Below are positions 1-6,415 of a stretch of DNA of 8,077 nt, in pieces. Both the position numbers and the translations under genes were made by a program. The notes below the pieces were generated by a model, which made no database searches, was not told the DNA's origin, and saw only the letters and a program-made list of their open reading frames with translations. How positions within the stretch are numbered: position 1 is the stretch's first letter; every line of letters starts with the position of its first letter. This stretch comes from Candidatus Bathyarchaeota archaeon (lineage in GTDB: Archaea > Thermoproteota > Bathyarchaeia > Bathyarchaeales > UBA233): contig SMYP01000105.1 in NCBI GenBank assembly GCA_007050895.1, positions 1-8,077 on the forward strand. Direction: 5' to 3'.

Positions 1-1
1 T

Positions 2-82
2 GGAGAAGTCAAGGAGCAACCCAAAATCACTGCAGATGGAAAATGTTCAGTGTGTGGTGCTCAACTGGCCGTTAAGAAATAG
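2..82 (+). CDS. C-terminal tail of an unidentified protein with a CxxC knuckle (5' end outside window)
   Basis: One frame is open from base 2 to a TAG at 80-82 and encodes 26 residues ending in KCSVCGAQLAVKK. The CSVCG knuckle is typical of half a zinc ribbon, so this is probably the end of a protein with a C-terminal zinc-binding element. Too little is present to name the family. The next gene on the same strand begins 26 or 65 bases later, depending on its start, with no clear TATA box between, so the two may be co-transcribed. Frame 1 is also open (to 75) but gives a Trp-rich peptide that looks less protein-like. Confidence 0.5.
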   Translation, partial: GEVKEQPKITADGKCSVCGAQLAVKK

Positions 83-134
83 CAGCTTCTTTTGTTCCTA
101 AGAATAAGATGGACGAACTACTCTGTGAAAGATT

Positions 135-140
135 GAGAGG
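135..140 (+). promoter_or_regulatory. Ribosome binding site deciding the DUF523-DUF1722 start
   Basis: GAGAGG lies seven bases before the ATG at 148. No comparable SD precedes the alternative ATG at 109. This favours the shorter protein. Confidence 0.5.
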
Positions 141-147
141 CGACGTT

Positions 148-1128
148 ATGCGAGACTTTAACAAACCAAGGGTTGTTGTGAGTAAATGCATCGAGTTTGA
201 ACCTGTCCGCTACAATGGGCAGATGATGACAAGCGATTTTGTTAGAAGTCTAAAGCCACTTGTGCAGTTTATACCTGTGTGCCCTGAAGTCGAGGTGGGT
301 CTAGGTGTACCCAGAGAAACCGTTAGAATAGTTAAGGGTGGGGATGCTTTGAAGCTTATTCAGACGGTAACAGGTTTGGATTTAACGGATAGAATGAAAC
401 GTTTCTCCGGAGAGTTTCTGGACCAACTGCGCGAAGTGGACGGTTTCATATTGAAGAGCAAATCGCCGAGTAGCGCTATGAAAGATGCCAAAATTTATCC
501 CAGCACCGAGAAAGTTGCGCCAATGGGTAAGGGTCCAGGATTATTTGGAGGTGCCGTGGTTGAACGTTTTGGGCATCTAGCGGTTGAAGATGAAGTTCGT
601 CTGTTGAACTCTCGGATAAGAGATCATTTCCTAACTAAGCTTTACACATTATCGGATTTCAGAACTGTTAAAAAGTCTGGGTTAGTGAAAAAGCTGATTG
701 ATTTTCAAGCACGCAATAAGCTGTTGTTCACGGCTTATAGCCAAAAAGAACTGCATGTCATGGGAAGAATCGTGGCACAGCCAAAAGGCAGACCGTTCAA
801 AGAAATAATCTCGGATTATGAAGGTCACCTATGGAAAGCTTTTAAACAACCCCCACGAAGAGGTGCGAATGAGAACGTGCTCACCAAAGCAGCTGGCTAC
901 TTTACGAGTAAACTGACAAAAAATGAGAAGACTTTGTTCCTTGATGTTGTAGCGAAGTACAAGGCAGGCAAGTTTCCATTAAGCACACCACTTAATCTTC
1001 TTAAGGCTTGGATAATCAGATTCAACGAGGAATATCTTATCCAACAGACTTTTTTTGAACCGTATCCTGAAGCATTGATGGAAACCGACGCAACCGCACA
1101 GGGAGAGGAAAAAGACTACTGGAAATGA
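148..1128 (+). CDS. DUF523 (TudS-like)-DUF1722 (YbgA-like) fusion protein
   Basis: This is a 326-residue two-domain protein. Residues about 6-150 match DUF523, the family of the thiouracil desulfidase TudS: VVVSKCIEF near residue 10, RYNGQ, IPVCPEVEVGLGVPRE around 42-56, and GFILKSKSPSS at 99-109. Residues about 155-312 match DUF1722, the YbgA domain: LIDFQARNKLLFTAYSQKEL, NVLTKAAGYF, FEPYPEAL. Known DUF523 enzymes hold a [4Fe-4S] cluster with three Cys. Here C14 and C45 are present, but the Cys usual in the SPSC motif is Ser109, so desulfidase activity is doubtful. The ATG at 148 is chosen because GAGAGG lies seven bases upstream and the domain begins immediately. An in-frame ATG at 109 would add 13 residues with no SD. 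The gene converges on the photolyase. DUF1722 function is unknown, although E. coli ybgA neighbours phrB. Confidence 0.88.
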   Translation: MRDFNKPRVVVSKCIEFEPVRYNGQMMTSDFVRSLKPLVQFIPVCPEVEVGLGVPRETVRIVKGGDALKLIQTVTGLDLTDRMKRFSGEFLDQLREVDGFILKSKSPSSAMKDAKIYPSTEKVAPMGKGPGLFGGAVVERFGHLAVEDEVRLLNSRIRDHFLTKLYTLSDFRTVKKSGLVKKLIDFQARNKLLFTAYSQKELHVMGRIVAQPKGRPFKEIISDYEGHLWKAFKQPPRRGANENVLTKAAGYFTSKLTKNEKTLFLDVVAKYKAGKFPLSTPLNLLKAWIIRFNEEYLIQQTFFEPYPEALMETDATAQGEEKDYWK

Positions 1129-1132
1129 TGAC

Positions 1133-2512
1133 TTACAGCCTTTTGATCTGTTTTACGTATTGGTCAGCTTTGAATTTTCTTTTTAATCCATTAGCGTTCA
1201 TAAACCTGACAGTTCCAAAAACTGGGCGCTCCTTCCAGGGGCGATCGTGTTTCCCGAAGCACCATGCAACGCCTGCAAAGCCGTTGGGGTCTCTGCCGTC
1301 AAGCTCATACTTGTCGTTAAGGTATAAGGCTGCTTTGAAAGCCTCTTGAGGCGTTTTTGACCATTCGAGGATTTTCTTTCCCCAGTACATCCTCATATAT
1401 CCGTGCATTTTTCCTGTTATCCGCATTTGGTTTTGTGATGCATTCCAGTATGGGTCATGGGTTTCAGAGTTTTCTAGCTGTTCAATATTGTAAATGTATT
1501 CTCGATGATCTTTTTTGTGCTTATTCAAGGTGAGTTTAGCCCAGTTGGGGAGTCCCCTGAAGGAATCATAATTCTCGCTGAAGTAAGCGTAATTAATGGC
1601 CAATTCCCGTCTAACGATGAGTTCTTCAAGGTAAGCCTCTTTTGCCTCATCAGACGCATCTGAAGATAAGACTTCTAAAGCGATTTCTATAGGGGAGATT
1701 TGTCCAAAATGCAAATACGGACTCAAATTTGAGAGGCAATCAACAGTTGGATCGTTTCGCAGTTGAGGAAAGACCGATAATCTGTTTTTCAAGAACTCTT
1801 CGAGACGTTTTACTGCTTGGTTATTACCACCATTAAAGCTTTTTGATTCGCGGACTGACTTGTCAACACCTAAATTTGAAACAATAGTTTCAACATCAGC
1901 TAGATCAATAGAATCAAACCTTAATCCAAGCGAGCTATTGCGCAGCTCTTGCTGTTTTGGTGGTTGCAAAAATCTTTTCCGTGTCTTTGAGATTTTAGGT
2001 CTTATGGTGGCTGCAGAATATTCTTCTTTACTTGAGGCTGCTTCAACTGGAACCACAACATTATCTTCGATCTGAATCAGCGGGCAACGTAGATTCGCCG
2101 CTGCGAAACTGTACCACTGCCGTAGTGTTTTCAAGTAACCCTTGTCTACAATGGTAACGCAGGCTTGTTTTGAAAGAGTAACGACCCCTAATTCTGGAGA
2201 TTTATTCTGGACTACTAGTTTGATACCGAGTTTTTCCAGTTGCGCTTCCACATCACGGAGGCCCTCTAGCATGAAAGTATAATGCCTCAAATTTGCCTGA
2301 TTAAAACCGCGAGCTAACCCAAAGAAAACTAGAAGCGGTTTTCTTAGTTTTTCAGCCCACGATATCGCGTATTCAAGTGCTAAGTTATATTTGACTCTCT
2401 GCGAAGACTGCATCCAATAAAGAACATATTTTCCAACTTTCGCTTCAGACTCATTAAGGCGCCTTATTCGCTCCTCAGGCAACAATGGAAGCATCTTCGA
2501 AAGATCCCTCAT
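1133..2512 (-). CDS. Class II CPD photolyase (deoxyribodipyrimidine photo-lyase)
   Basis: This FAD enzyme uses light to split cyclobutane pyrimidine dimers in DNA. With the ATG at 2512 it has 459 residues, the usual class II length. The N-terminal Rossmann-like domain carries YVLYWMQSSQRVKYNLAL and the helix YTFMLEGL. The C-terminal FAD domain carries LRNDPT, LSNLSPYLHFGQIS, GKMHGYMRMYW, LNDKYELDGRDPNG and HDRPWKERPVFG, all strong class II signatures. Trp356, Trp377 and Trp384 have the same spacing (21 and 7) as the electron-transfer triad known from Methanosarcina class II photolyase, so the enzyme should be photoreducible. The ATG at 2512 sits four bases after the stop of the upstream flavin-fold gene, suggesting one transcript. 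A TTG at 2536 would add eight residues and overlap that gene; neither start has a good SD. No disabling change is seen. Confidence 0.96.
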   Translation of the reverse strand: MRDLSKMLPLLPEERIRRLNESEAKVGKYVLYWMQSSQRVKYNLALEYAISWAEKLRKPLLVFFGLARGFNQANLRHYTFMLEGLRDVEAQLEKLGIKLVVQNKSPELGVVTLSKQACVTIVDKGYLKTLRQWYSFAAANLRCPLIQIEDNVVVPVEAASSKEEYSAATIRPKISKTRKRFLQPPKQQELRNSSLGLRFDSIDLADVETIVSNLGVDKSVRESKSFNGGNNQAVKRLEEFLKNRLSVFPQLRNDPTVDCLSNLSPYLHFGQISPIEIALEVLSSDASDEAKEAYLEELIVRRELAINYAYFSENYDSFRGLPNWAKLTLNKHKKDHREYIYNIEQLENSETHDPYWNASQNQMRITGKMHGYMRMYWGKKILEWSKTPQEAFKAALYLNDKYELDGRDPNGFAGVAWCFGKHDRPWKERPVFGTVRFMNANGLKRKFKADQYVKQIKRL

Positions 2513-2516
2513 AGAA

Positions 2517-2993
2517 TCAGGGCGATTTGAGTCCAATAATTTCTGTTACATCAATAAGCTTGACAATTATAAGAGGTTTTTCGGTTTTCAATGAAGACCA
2601 GGCGAATTCTTTTGGGATTCCATGTGCAGGAAGAAAATTGGTGGATAATCCTTTCTTACCAGCGTCTTTGATAATTTGGGTTACTGCGTTAGCTTTCTCT
2701 TTAGGATCCGTGACGATATGCAACTTTCCAATAAGCACAACAAAACCATACTTGCCCAGATCGGGTGTGTAATGCTCTATTTCAACACATACTGGGTTGC
2801 CCTCTTCAAGTAAACCCATTTTCTTGCCATAATCCGTAAAGTGAAAATAGAGAGATCCATCTTTGAAAACGTACTGAAATGGAGCAATGTAAGGATAGTC
2901 TTTTCCTCCGAAAGCAATACGACATAAAAACTGCTCACTCACTAGCGCGTCAATTTCGGTTTTGTTCATCCGGGGCAATTTCACGCGGACCAA
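2517..2993 (-). CDS. Pyridoxamine 5'-phosphate oxidase family (FMN-binding split barrel) protein
   Basis: This 158-residue protein resembles small flavin-binding split-barrel proteins of the PNPOx/NimA-like group. After a short helix (residues 10-20) come the strands FLCRIAF, YPYIAPFQYVF, GSLYFHFTDYGKKMGLL and NPVCVEIEHY, then a strand around 84-93 (FVVLIGKLHI). The pattern of a His/Tyr-containing strand followed by GKK and a run of hydrophobics is the usual FMN-phosphate region. The substrate is unknown: such proteins may bind FMN, F420 or haem. The start is TTG at 2993, supported by GGATGTGA (seven of eight SD bases) six bases upstream and a TATA box at the right distance. An in-frame ATG at 2969 would remove eight conserved-looking residues. 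The photolyase begins four bases after its stop, so the two are probably one operon, which suggests a flavin or light-stress connection (inference). Confidence 0.85.
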   Translation of the reverse strand: MVRVKLPRMNKTEIDALVSEQFLCRIAFGGKDYPYIAPFQYVFKDGSLYFHFTDYGKKMGLLEEGNPVCVEIEHYTPDLGKYGFVVLIGKLHIVTDPKEKANAVTQIIKDAGKKGLSTNFLPAHGIPKEFAWSSLKTEKPLIIVKLIDVTEIIGLKSP

Positions 2994-2999
2994 AAAACA

Positions 3000-3007
3000 T
3001 CACATCC
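3000..3007 (-). promoter_or_regulatory. Ribosome binding site for the TTG start of the split-barrel gene
   Basis: On the minus strand GGATGTGA matches the archaeal SD GGAGGTGA at seven of eight bases and sits six bases before the TTG at 2993. This settles a non-ATG start. Confidence 0.55.
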
Positions 3008-3033
3008 TGCACGCTATATCTTCTAATGAAGAG

Positions 3034-3044
3034 ATATATTTAAT
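3034..3044 (-). promoter_or_regulatory. TATA-box promoter for the split-barrel/photolyase pair
   Basis: The minus strand reads ATTAAATATAT here, preceded by the purine-rich AAAGAGC as a possible BRE. A start site about 26 bases downstream would fall near 3013, leaving a roughly 20-base leader that contains the SD before the TTG at 2993. The spacing fits archaeal promoters. No operator is evident. Confidence 0.5.
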
Positions 3045-3052
3045 GCTCTTTA

Positions 3053-3087
3053 GGCAAAAAAAGAGCTGTTAAAACAGAAAAAGGGGT
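3053..3087 (-). terminator. T-rich terminator of the ribosomal/ftsY operon
   Basis: Beginning about 15 bases past the ftsY stop, the minus strand has a CCCC-T tract, then a small perfect inverted repeat (CTGTT/AACAG, plus-strand 3066-3077), then CTC followed by seven T. Archaeal transcription ends mainly at T tracts, so this should separate the operon from the next promoter at about 3040. Confidence 0.55.
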
Positions 3088-3102
3088 GTGCGATTAAAAT
3101 TT

Positions 3103-4008
3103 TTATCTTAGGATCATGTTGACGAATTTTTCTGGGTTGAAAAGTTCAAGGTCCTTGTATGTTTGTCCTACTCCAATGAACAGGATTGGCTTTTGGGTGA
3201 TGTATGTTACGCTTAAAGCGGAACCCCCTTTGACGTCAGCGTCCACTTTTGTTAGTATTGTAGCATCTATGCCTATAGACTTGTGGAATTCTTCCGCCTG
3301 CATGACTGCGTCGTTCCCGATAAGTGAATCCAAAGTTAGAACTGTTAGGTTAGGCTTGACTACTCGCTTCACTTTGGCAAGTTCGTTCATTAGATTCTGG
3401 TTAGTCTGCATCCGACCTGCCGTGTCAATTAAGACAACATTTACGCCATGCGCTTTAGCGTGGCTTATAGCGTCATACGCCACAGCCGCGGGGTCTCCAC
3501 CATACTTGTGCTTTATAATACGTAAACCCAAGCGTCGCGCATGTTCTTCCAATTGCTCAATTGACCCTGCGCGGTAAGTATCACTTGCAGCAAACACAAC
3601 AGAGTAGCCTTTGCCTCTTAGATACTCCGCTACCTTTGCTATAGTTGTGGTTTTTCCAGTTCCGTTTATACCAACGAAAAGCAGAACATAAGGTTCAGTC
3701 ATTTCGCGCTTCTCGGCGATTTTTTGTAGCAAATCGATTTTGTTGTTCGTAAGCATGACTTCTAGAAGCACTTGCCTAAGATGGTCTTCCACAACTTTCT
3801 TGCGATCTTCCAAACGCTTGACTTGTACACCAGTTAAACGTTTTTCAAGCTCGTCACAAATTCTATCTGCGACGGGATATGCAACGTCATTCTCTGCGAG
3901 ACTCATTTTAAAATCCGAGAGAATAGGGTTTATATTATCAGCTTTAAGCTCCGTTGTAGTAACCTTTGTTACGAGTCCTCTGAAGCCTAATTTGAGCTTC
4001 TCAAACAT
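3103..4008 (-). CDS. ftsY: Signal recognition particle receptor FtsY
   Basis: FtsY is the membrane-associated GTPase that receives SRP-ribosome-nascent chain complexes and hands them to the Sec translocon. The 301-residue protein has a helical N domain (residues 1 to about 105) and an SRP-type G domain with every signature: P-loop GINGTGKTT near 113-121, DTYRAGSIEQL near 143-153, DTAGR at 195-199, TKVD at 253-256, and GVGQTYKDLELF near 279-290. The acidic A domain of bacterial FtsY is absent, as usual in Archaea. The ATG at 4008 is chosen because it lies four bases after the prefoldin stop and gives the family-like start MFEKLKLGFRGL. A TTG at 4095 would add 29 residues that merely read through prefoldin in another frame. 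The SD is weak, so translational coupling is likely. It is the last gene of the run; secE-nusG, which often follow in other archaea, are not here. Confidence 0.97.
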   Translation of the reverse strand: MFEKLKLGFRGLVTKVTTTELKADNINPILSDFKMSLAENDVAYPVADRICDELEKRLTGVQVKRLEDRKKVVEDHLRQVLLEVMLTNNKIDLLQKIAEKREMTEPYVLLFVGINGTGKTTTIAKVAEYLRGKGYSVVFAASDTYRAGSIEQLEEHARRLGLRIIKHKYGGDPAAVAYDAISHAKAHGVNVVLIDTAGRMQTNQNLMNELAKVKRVVKPNLTVLTLDSLIGNDAVMQAEEFHKSIGIDATILTKVDADVKGGSALSVTYITQKPILFIGVGQTYKDLELFNPEKFVNMILR

Positions 4009-4012
4009 CGCG

Positions 4013-4462
4013 TTAAGCTTTCCCTTGGCGCACTTTGGCAAGCAAACTTTGAAGCTGATTTCTACCTGAGTTAATTCTCTGGGCAACTTGAGCAAATTGC
4101 TGTTGTGCTGATGTCATTGTTTTTTGCAACTCATCCAACCTTTCTTTGACTATTCCCTTTGCCTCGGGTAGTGTTTTCTCAACTGAGACACCTGCACCCA
4201 TTCCTACGATAACAGTGTTGGTGCTTGCAAGCTTCACTTTGATGTAGGAGCTGCCTCCTATAGGTACAAGGAGCTCAGCGTTGTCTTTCTCTTTTTCCAT
4301 GCCTTCTAAAGTCATATTTGCATAGGTTAAATCTGTCATTGCTGCATTAATCATGCCAATTCGCTGTTGCAATGTTTCAGCAGTCTGCTCTAAAAAGCGC
4401 ATTTCGACACTGAGTCTGTTAAGCTCCTCTTCTGCAGCACTCATTTTTGCCGTGTTTGCCAA
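4013..4462 (-). CDS. pfdA: Prefoldin subunit alpha (GimC alpha)
   Basis: Prefoldin is a hexameric chaperone (two alpha, four beta) that holds unfolded chains and passes them to the group II chaperonin in the cytosol. This 149-residue alpha subunit has an N-terminal coiled coil (about 8-55), the conserved centre with LLVPIGGSSYIKVKL and VIVGMGAGVSVEKTLPEA (about 64-100) that forms the beta hairpins, and a C-terminal Gln-rich coiled coil (about 102-147). A TTG at 4462 is chosen because GGTGAG lies six bases upstream, while the in-frame ATG at 4444 has no SD. The SD is inside the last codons of the L18a gene, and the genes are separated by three bases. ftsY follows after four bases. Confidence 0.95.
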   Translation of the reverse strand: MANTAKMSAAEEELNRLSVEMRFLEQTAETLQQRIGMINAAMTDLTYANMTLEGMEKEKDNAELLVPIGGSSYIKVKLASTNTVIVGMGAGVSVEKTLPEAKGIVKERLDELQKTMTSAQQQFAQVAQRINSGRNQLQSLLAKVRQGKA

Positions 4463-4465
4463 GTC

Positions 4466-4693
4466 TTACTCACCGGATACAATTTTCTTCAAAATTGGAT
4501 TCTCGATATCTTCAATCGGAACCTCTTCAACACTCATTATTTTGATGTGGAATCTTTTAACACGGTGTTTGCTACCGATTTCCGCATAAACCTTCTCAAT
4601 TGCATGCTCTGGTTTATCCACTACCACTTCTTTCGCAAACGATGTCTTTAATTTAGGCTTGTTAATCTCACCTGTTACTCTGAAAACTTTCAT
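4466..4693 (-). CDS. rpl18a: Large-subunit ribosomal protein L18a/L20e (LX)
   Basis: This is the archaeal L18Ae/LX protein of the 50S subunit. The 75-residue product begins MKVFRVTGEI, continues with TSFAKEVVVDKPEHAIEKVYAEIGSKHRVKR, and ends in an acidic tail around EEVPIEDIENP; the AIEKVY.EIGS(K/R)H.VKR core is the family hallmark. The ATG at 4693 lies one base after the aIF6 stop and gives the canonical N terminus. Upstream in-frame Met codons at 4702 and 4732 lie inside the aIF6 gene and would add residues unlike the family. AGGAAG lies slightly far upstream, so coupling to aIF6 is likely. Its last codons supply the SD for prefoldin. Confidence 0.93.
   Translation of the reverse strand: MKVFRVTGEINKPKLKTSFAKEVVVDKPEHAIEKVYAEIGSKHRVKRFHIKIMSVEEVPIEDIENPILKKIVSGE
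4469..4474 (-). promoter_or_regulatory. Ribosome binding site for the TTG start of pfdA
   Basis: The minus strand reads GGTGAG six bases before TTG 4462. It is formed by the final Gly-Glu codons of the upstream L18a gene. It supports TTG over the ATG six codons later. Confidence 0.55.
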
Positions 4694-4694
4694 T

Positions 4695-5375
4695 TTATTC
4701 ATCTTCCTGCACAACATCCAGTGCATTCCCAATTATAAACATCTCGGGTCCAGTTGTCATAGATCCAGCCACAGCGGCGTAATTGTTACCCACTAAACCA
4801 GTGCCCACGTAGGGTATCCCACAGTTAATCGTACCAACGTCAACCGGAACCTTGAGAGTGTCTTCTAAAATTTTTCTTTCTTCATCGGTTAAAAGTGGAT
4901 GAGCTAAGACACCTTTGTTTGTAGCTACAGCCAAAGACCCAACATAAGGCAATCCAGCAATCTCGCCTGATATCGCTTCAACACCCAAAGTGTCAGCGAT
5001 CTGTCTTACCTCTGTTTGCTTGAAACGCGGGTCAACAACTGCCCCTTTGTCGTTAGCTAAAACCAAGTTGCCATATGCTGTTTTTTTCGTCTCCATAATC
5101 GTAATTTTACCCCCAAAAGCAGTTGTGATTGCAGTTAGTTCTTCATCACGAACTGAGCGTGGAAGCAAAATTCCATTTGAATTTGCGCAAACCAATGCAC
5201 CCGCAAGCACTGAACCACCTATGGAAGTGTGAATAAGCTTCACTTTCAACCATTCAGCCGTGCGCGCTGCCTTTTCAAGCGGAACCATTTTTGGTATAAT
5301 TATGAATTGATCATTAACAAGCGAGTAAACGCCTATGCTTGCGCTTCCAACGATGCTCGATAAGTAAACAGCCAA
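4695..5375 (-). CDS. eif6: Translation initiation factor aIF6
   Basis: aIF6 binds the 50S subunit and blocks premature joining to 30S; it also acts in large-subunit maturation. The 226-residue protein is the usual family length and shows the repeated pentein-fold units: SIGVYSLVNDQFIIIP, VLAGALVCANSNGILLP, AYGNLVLANDKGAVVDP, YVGSLAVATNKGVLAHP and YVGTGLVGNNYAAVAG. The start is TTG at 5375, with GGCGAG (a weak SD) six bases upstream and a three-base gap after L31e. No in-frame ATG lies before residue 30, and starting there would remove the first repeat, so TTG is required. It lies between L31e and L18a, a conserved archaeal arrangement. Confidence 0.97.
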   Translation of the reverse strand: MAVYLSSIVGSASIGVYSLVNDQFIIIPKMVPLEKAARTAEWLKVKLIHTSIGGSVLAGALVCANSNGILLPRSVRDEELTAITTAFGGKITIMETKKTAYGNLVLANDKGAVVDPRFKQTEVRQIADTLGVEAISGEIAGLPYVGSLAVATNKGVLAHPLLTDEERKILEDTLKVPVDVGTINCGIPYVGTGLVGNNYAAVAGSMTTGPEMFIIGNALDVVQEDE

Positions 5376-5378
5376 GTA

Positions 5379-5906
5379 TTACTCGCCTTCAGCCAAGAAG
5401 ACAGTAACATTACCTTCATTGTCTTTAGCAGCTCGCACCCGAATTTTCCGCGGAGGTTTCTCTATACTTCTATTCCAAACTCTCTCGTTAACATCATTTG
5501 TTATTATAAGCCGAGGCATTTCTGCCCGTTCCTCTTCCACTTCTGGTCGCATATCCATCTTCATATGTTTAGTTACGAAGTCTTTTATAATCTGCACAGC
5601 TCGAGGAGCTCGCTTCTTCGGTGGCCTAACCCATGCCTTGCCCAAAGGTATTGTGTAAATTCTTTCTTCAACGAACTCCTCTTCCTCTTCTTTCTTTTTT
5701 CCTCGTCGAGGCTTGACTTCCTCTTCCTCCGCTGACGCAGCTTCCTCTTCAGCTTCCACTTTTTCTTCCACGGTTTCTTCTTCTGCCAAGAGCTGCTCTA
5801 TTTCGTCAACAGTCTTTTCTTCACCAAACTCTTCTGCTGCTTCTTCGGATTGCTCTTCGACTGGTGTTACTTCAGAAATTTGCTCTTCTTTGTCCTCTTT
5901 TTCCAT
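5379..5906 (-). CDS. rpl31e: Large-subunit ribosomal protein L31e with a long Glu-rich N-terminal extension
   Basis: The C-terminal part (from about residue 78) is L31e: ERIYTIPLGKAW, then APRAVQIIKDFVTKHMK, VNERVWNRSIEKPPRKIRVRA and a short acidic tail. L31e sits near the polypeptide exit tunnel of the 50S subunit. The family is normally about 80-120 residues, but this protein has 175 because of an N-terminal extension. By my count 34 of the first 80 residues are Glu and 2 are Asp, with a basic patch KPRRGKKK at 65-72. A further acidic stretch (about residues 119-127) interrupts the core. The ATG at 5906 has AGGT four bases upstream. No start codon lies directly before the core, although in-frame GTG and TTG codons inside the acidic part could give shorter forms. 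It lies 15 bases after L39e. Confidence 0.93.
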   Translation of the reverse strand: MEKEDKEEQISEVTPVEEQSEEAAEEFGEEKTVDEIEQLLAEEETVEEKVEAEEEAASAEEEEVKPRRGKKKEEEEEFVEERIYTIPLGKAWVRPPKKRAPRAVQIIKDFVTKHMKMDMRPEVEEERAEMPRLIITNDVNERVWNRSIEKPPRKIRVRAAKDNEGNVTVFLAEGE

Positions 5907-5921
5907 TGTTACCTAACGCTC

Positions 5922-6080
5922 CTAGGCTTTTATTGTCCCAGTTCTCCAATTTCTTCTTCGTTTTGGGTTCGTCCTAACTTTTCCGTCAGTACGCACTATA
6001 ACCCAAGTTGGGACAGCCTTTTTTTCCTTGTTAGCTTTACCCAACCTGCGCTTTTTAGCTGGAGGTTTAATTCGAGCCAT
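5922..6080 (-). CDS. rpl39e: Large-subunit ribosomal protein L39e
   Basis: A 52-residue basic protein is encoded from an ATG at 6080 to a TAG at 5922-5924. It reads MARIKPPAKKRRLGKANK, then VPTWVIVRTDGKVRTNPKRR, NWR and GTIKA, which is the full L39e pattern (VP.WV..(K/R)T...V..NPKRR.WRR). L39e lines the lower exit tunnel of the 50S subunit, close to L31e. It begins four bases after the PDCD5 stop, with AAGGAT upstream as SD. Its length is normal for the family, usually about 51 residues. Confidence 0.96.
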   Translation of the reverse strand: MARIKPPAKKRRLGKANKEKKAVPTWVIVRTDGKVRTNPKRRRNWRTGTIKA

Positions 6081-6084
6081 CTTG

Positions 6085-6414
6085 TCATATCCTTCTTATT
6101 TTTGTTTCTCGCTTCCGAGATTGAAGCTGGATTAATATTTGCTTCAGTTGGACATCCGAGAGTGGTATAGGTAGTTTTCCCGCTTGTGCCAACTGTATTA
6201 GCTGAAGTTCCAATTGGTCTGTGAATTCAGGCTTAACCATTTTTAGGTTAGTAAGCCTTTGCCTAGCTTCAGGCGAAAGTATCTGTCTCAATAGCGCCTG
6301 TTTCTGCGCTTCCAACTGCCGTTCTGCTTGAGCCTGCTTCTGATCGTCGCCCATTCGTTGCTGCATAGCTAAAAGTTTTCTTCTGCGAATCTCATCAAGC
6401 TCTTCATCGGACAT
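6085..6414 (-). CDS. PDCD5/TFAR19-family DNA-binding protein
   Basis: This 109-residue protein is the archaeal homologue of eukaryotic PDCD5 (TFAR19), a small helical-bundle protein reported to bind DNA; its archaeal role is not settled. Signatures are ELDEIRRRKLLAMQQRM at the N terminus, a charged Gln-rich helix (about 24-42), the core QILSPEARQRLTNLKMVKPE, and QLIQLAQAGKLPIPLSDVQLKQIL. The basic C-terminal tail (KRETKIRRI) suits nucleic acid binding. The ATG at 6414 lies one base after the S19e stop, and the weak SD GGCGAA comes from the last S19e codons. The pairing with S19e is conserved in many archaea and suggests a ribosome or chromatin housekeeping role. Confidence 0.94.
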   Translation of the reverse strand: MSDEELDEIRRRKLLAMQQRMGDDQKQAQAERQLEAQKQALLRQILSPEARQRLTNLKMVKPEFTDQLELQLIQLAQAGKLPIPLSDVQLKQILIQLQSRKRETKIRRI

Positions 6415-6415
6415 C

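Noticed and set aside
1125..1349. 74-codon plus-strand frame after the DUF1722 gene
   Set aside because: It lies wholly antisense to the conserved C-terminal end of the photolyase and has no SD or motif.
4009..4095. N-terminal extension of FtsY from a TTG
   Set aside because: The added 29 residues are another frame of the prefoldin 3' end and are unlike archaeal FtsY, which begins at MFEKLK.
4694..4732. Thirteen-residue N-terminal extension of L18a
   Set aside because: It overlaps the aIF6 coding end. The family starts at the MKVFRV methionine.
5713..5916. Serine-rich plus-strand frame
   Set aside because: It is the antisense of the Glu-rich L31e extension: GAA/GAG codons read as TTC/CTC or TCT/TCC on the other strand. 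There is no independent start signal.
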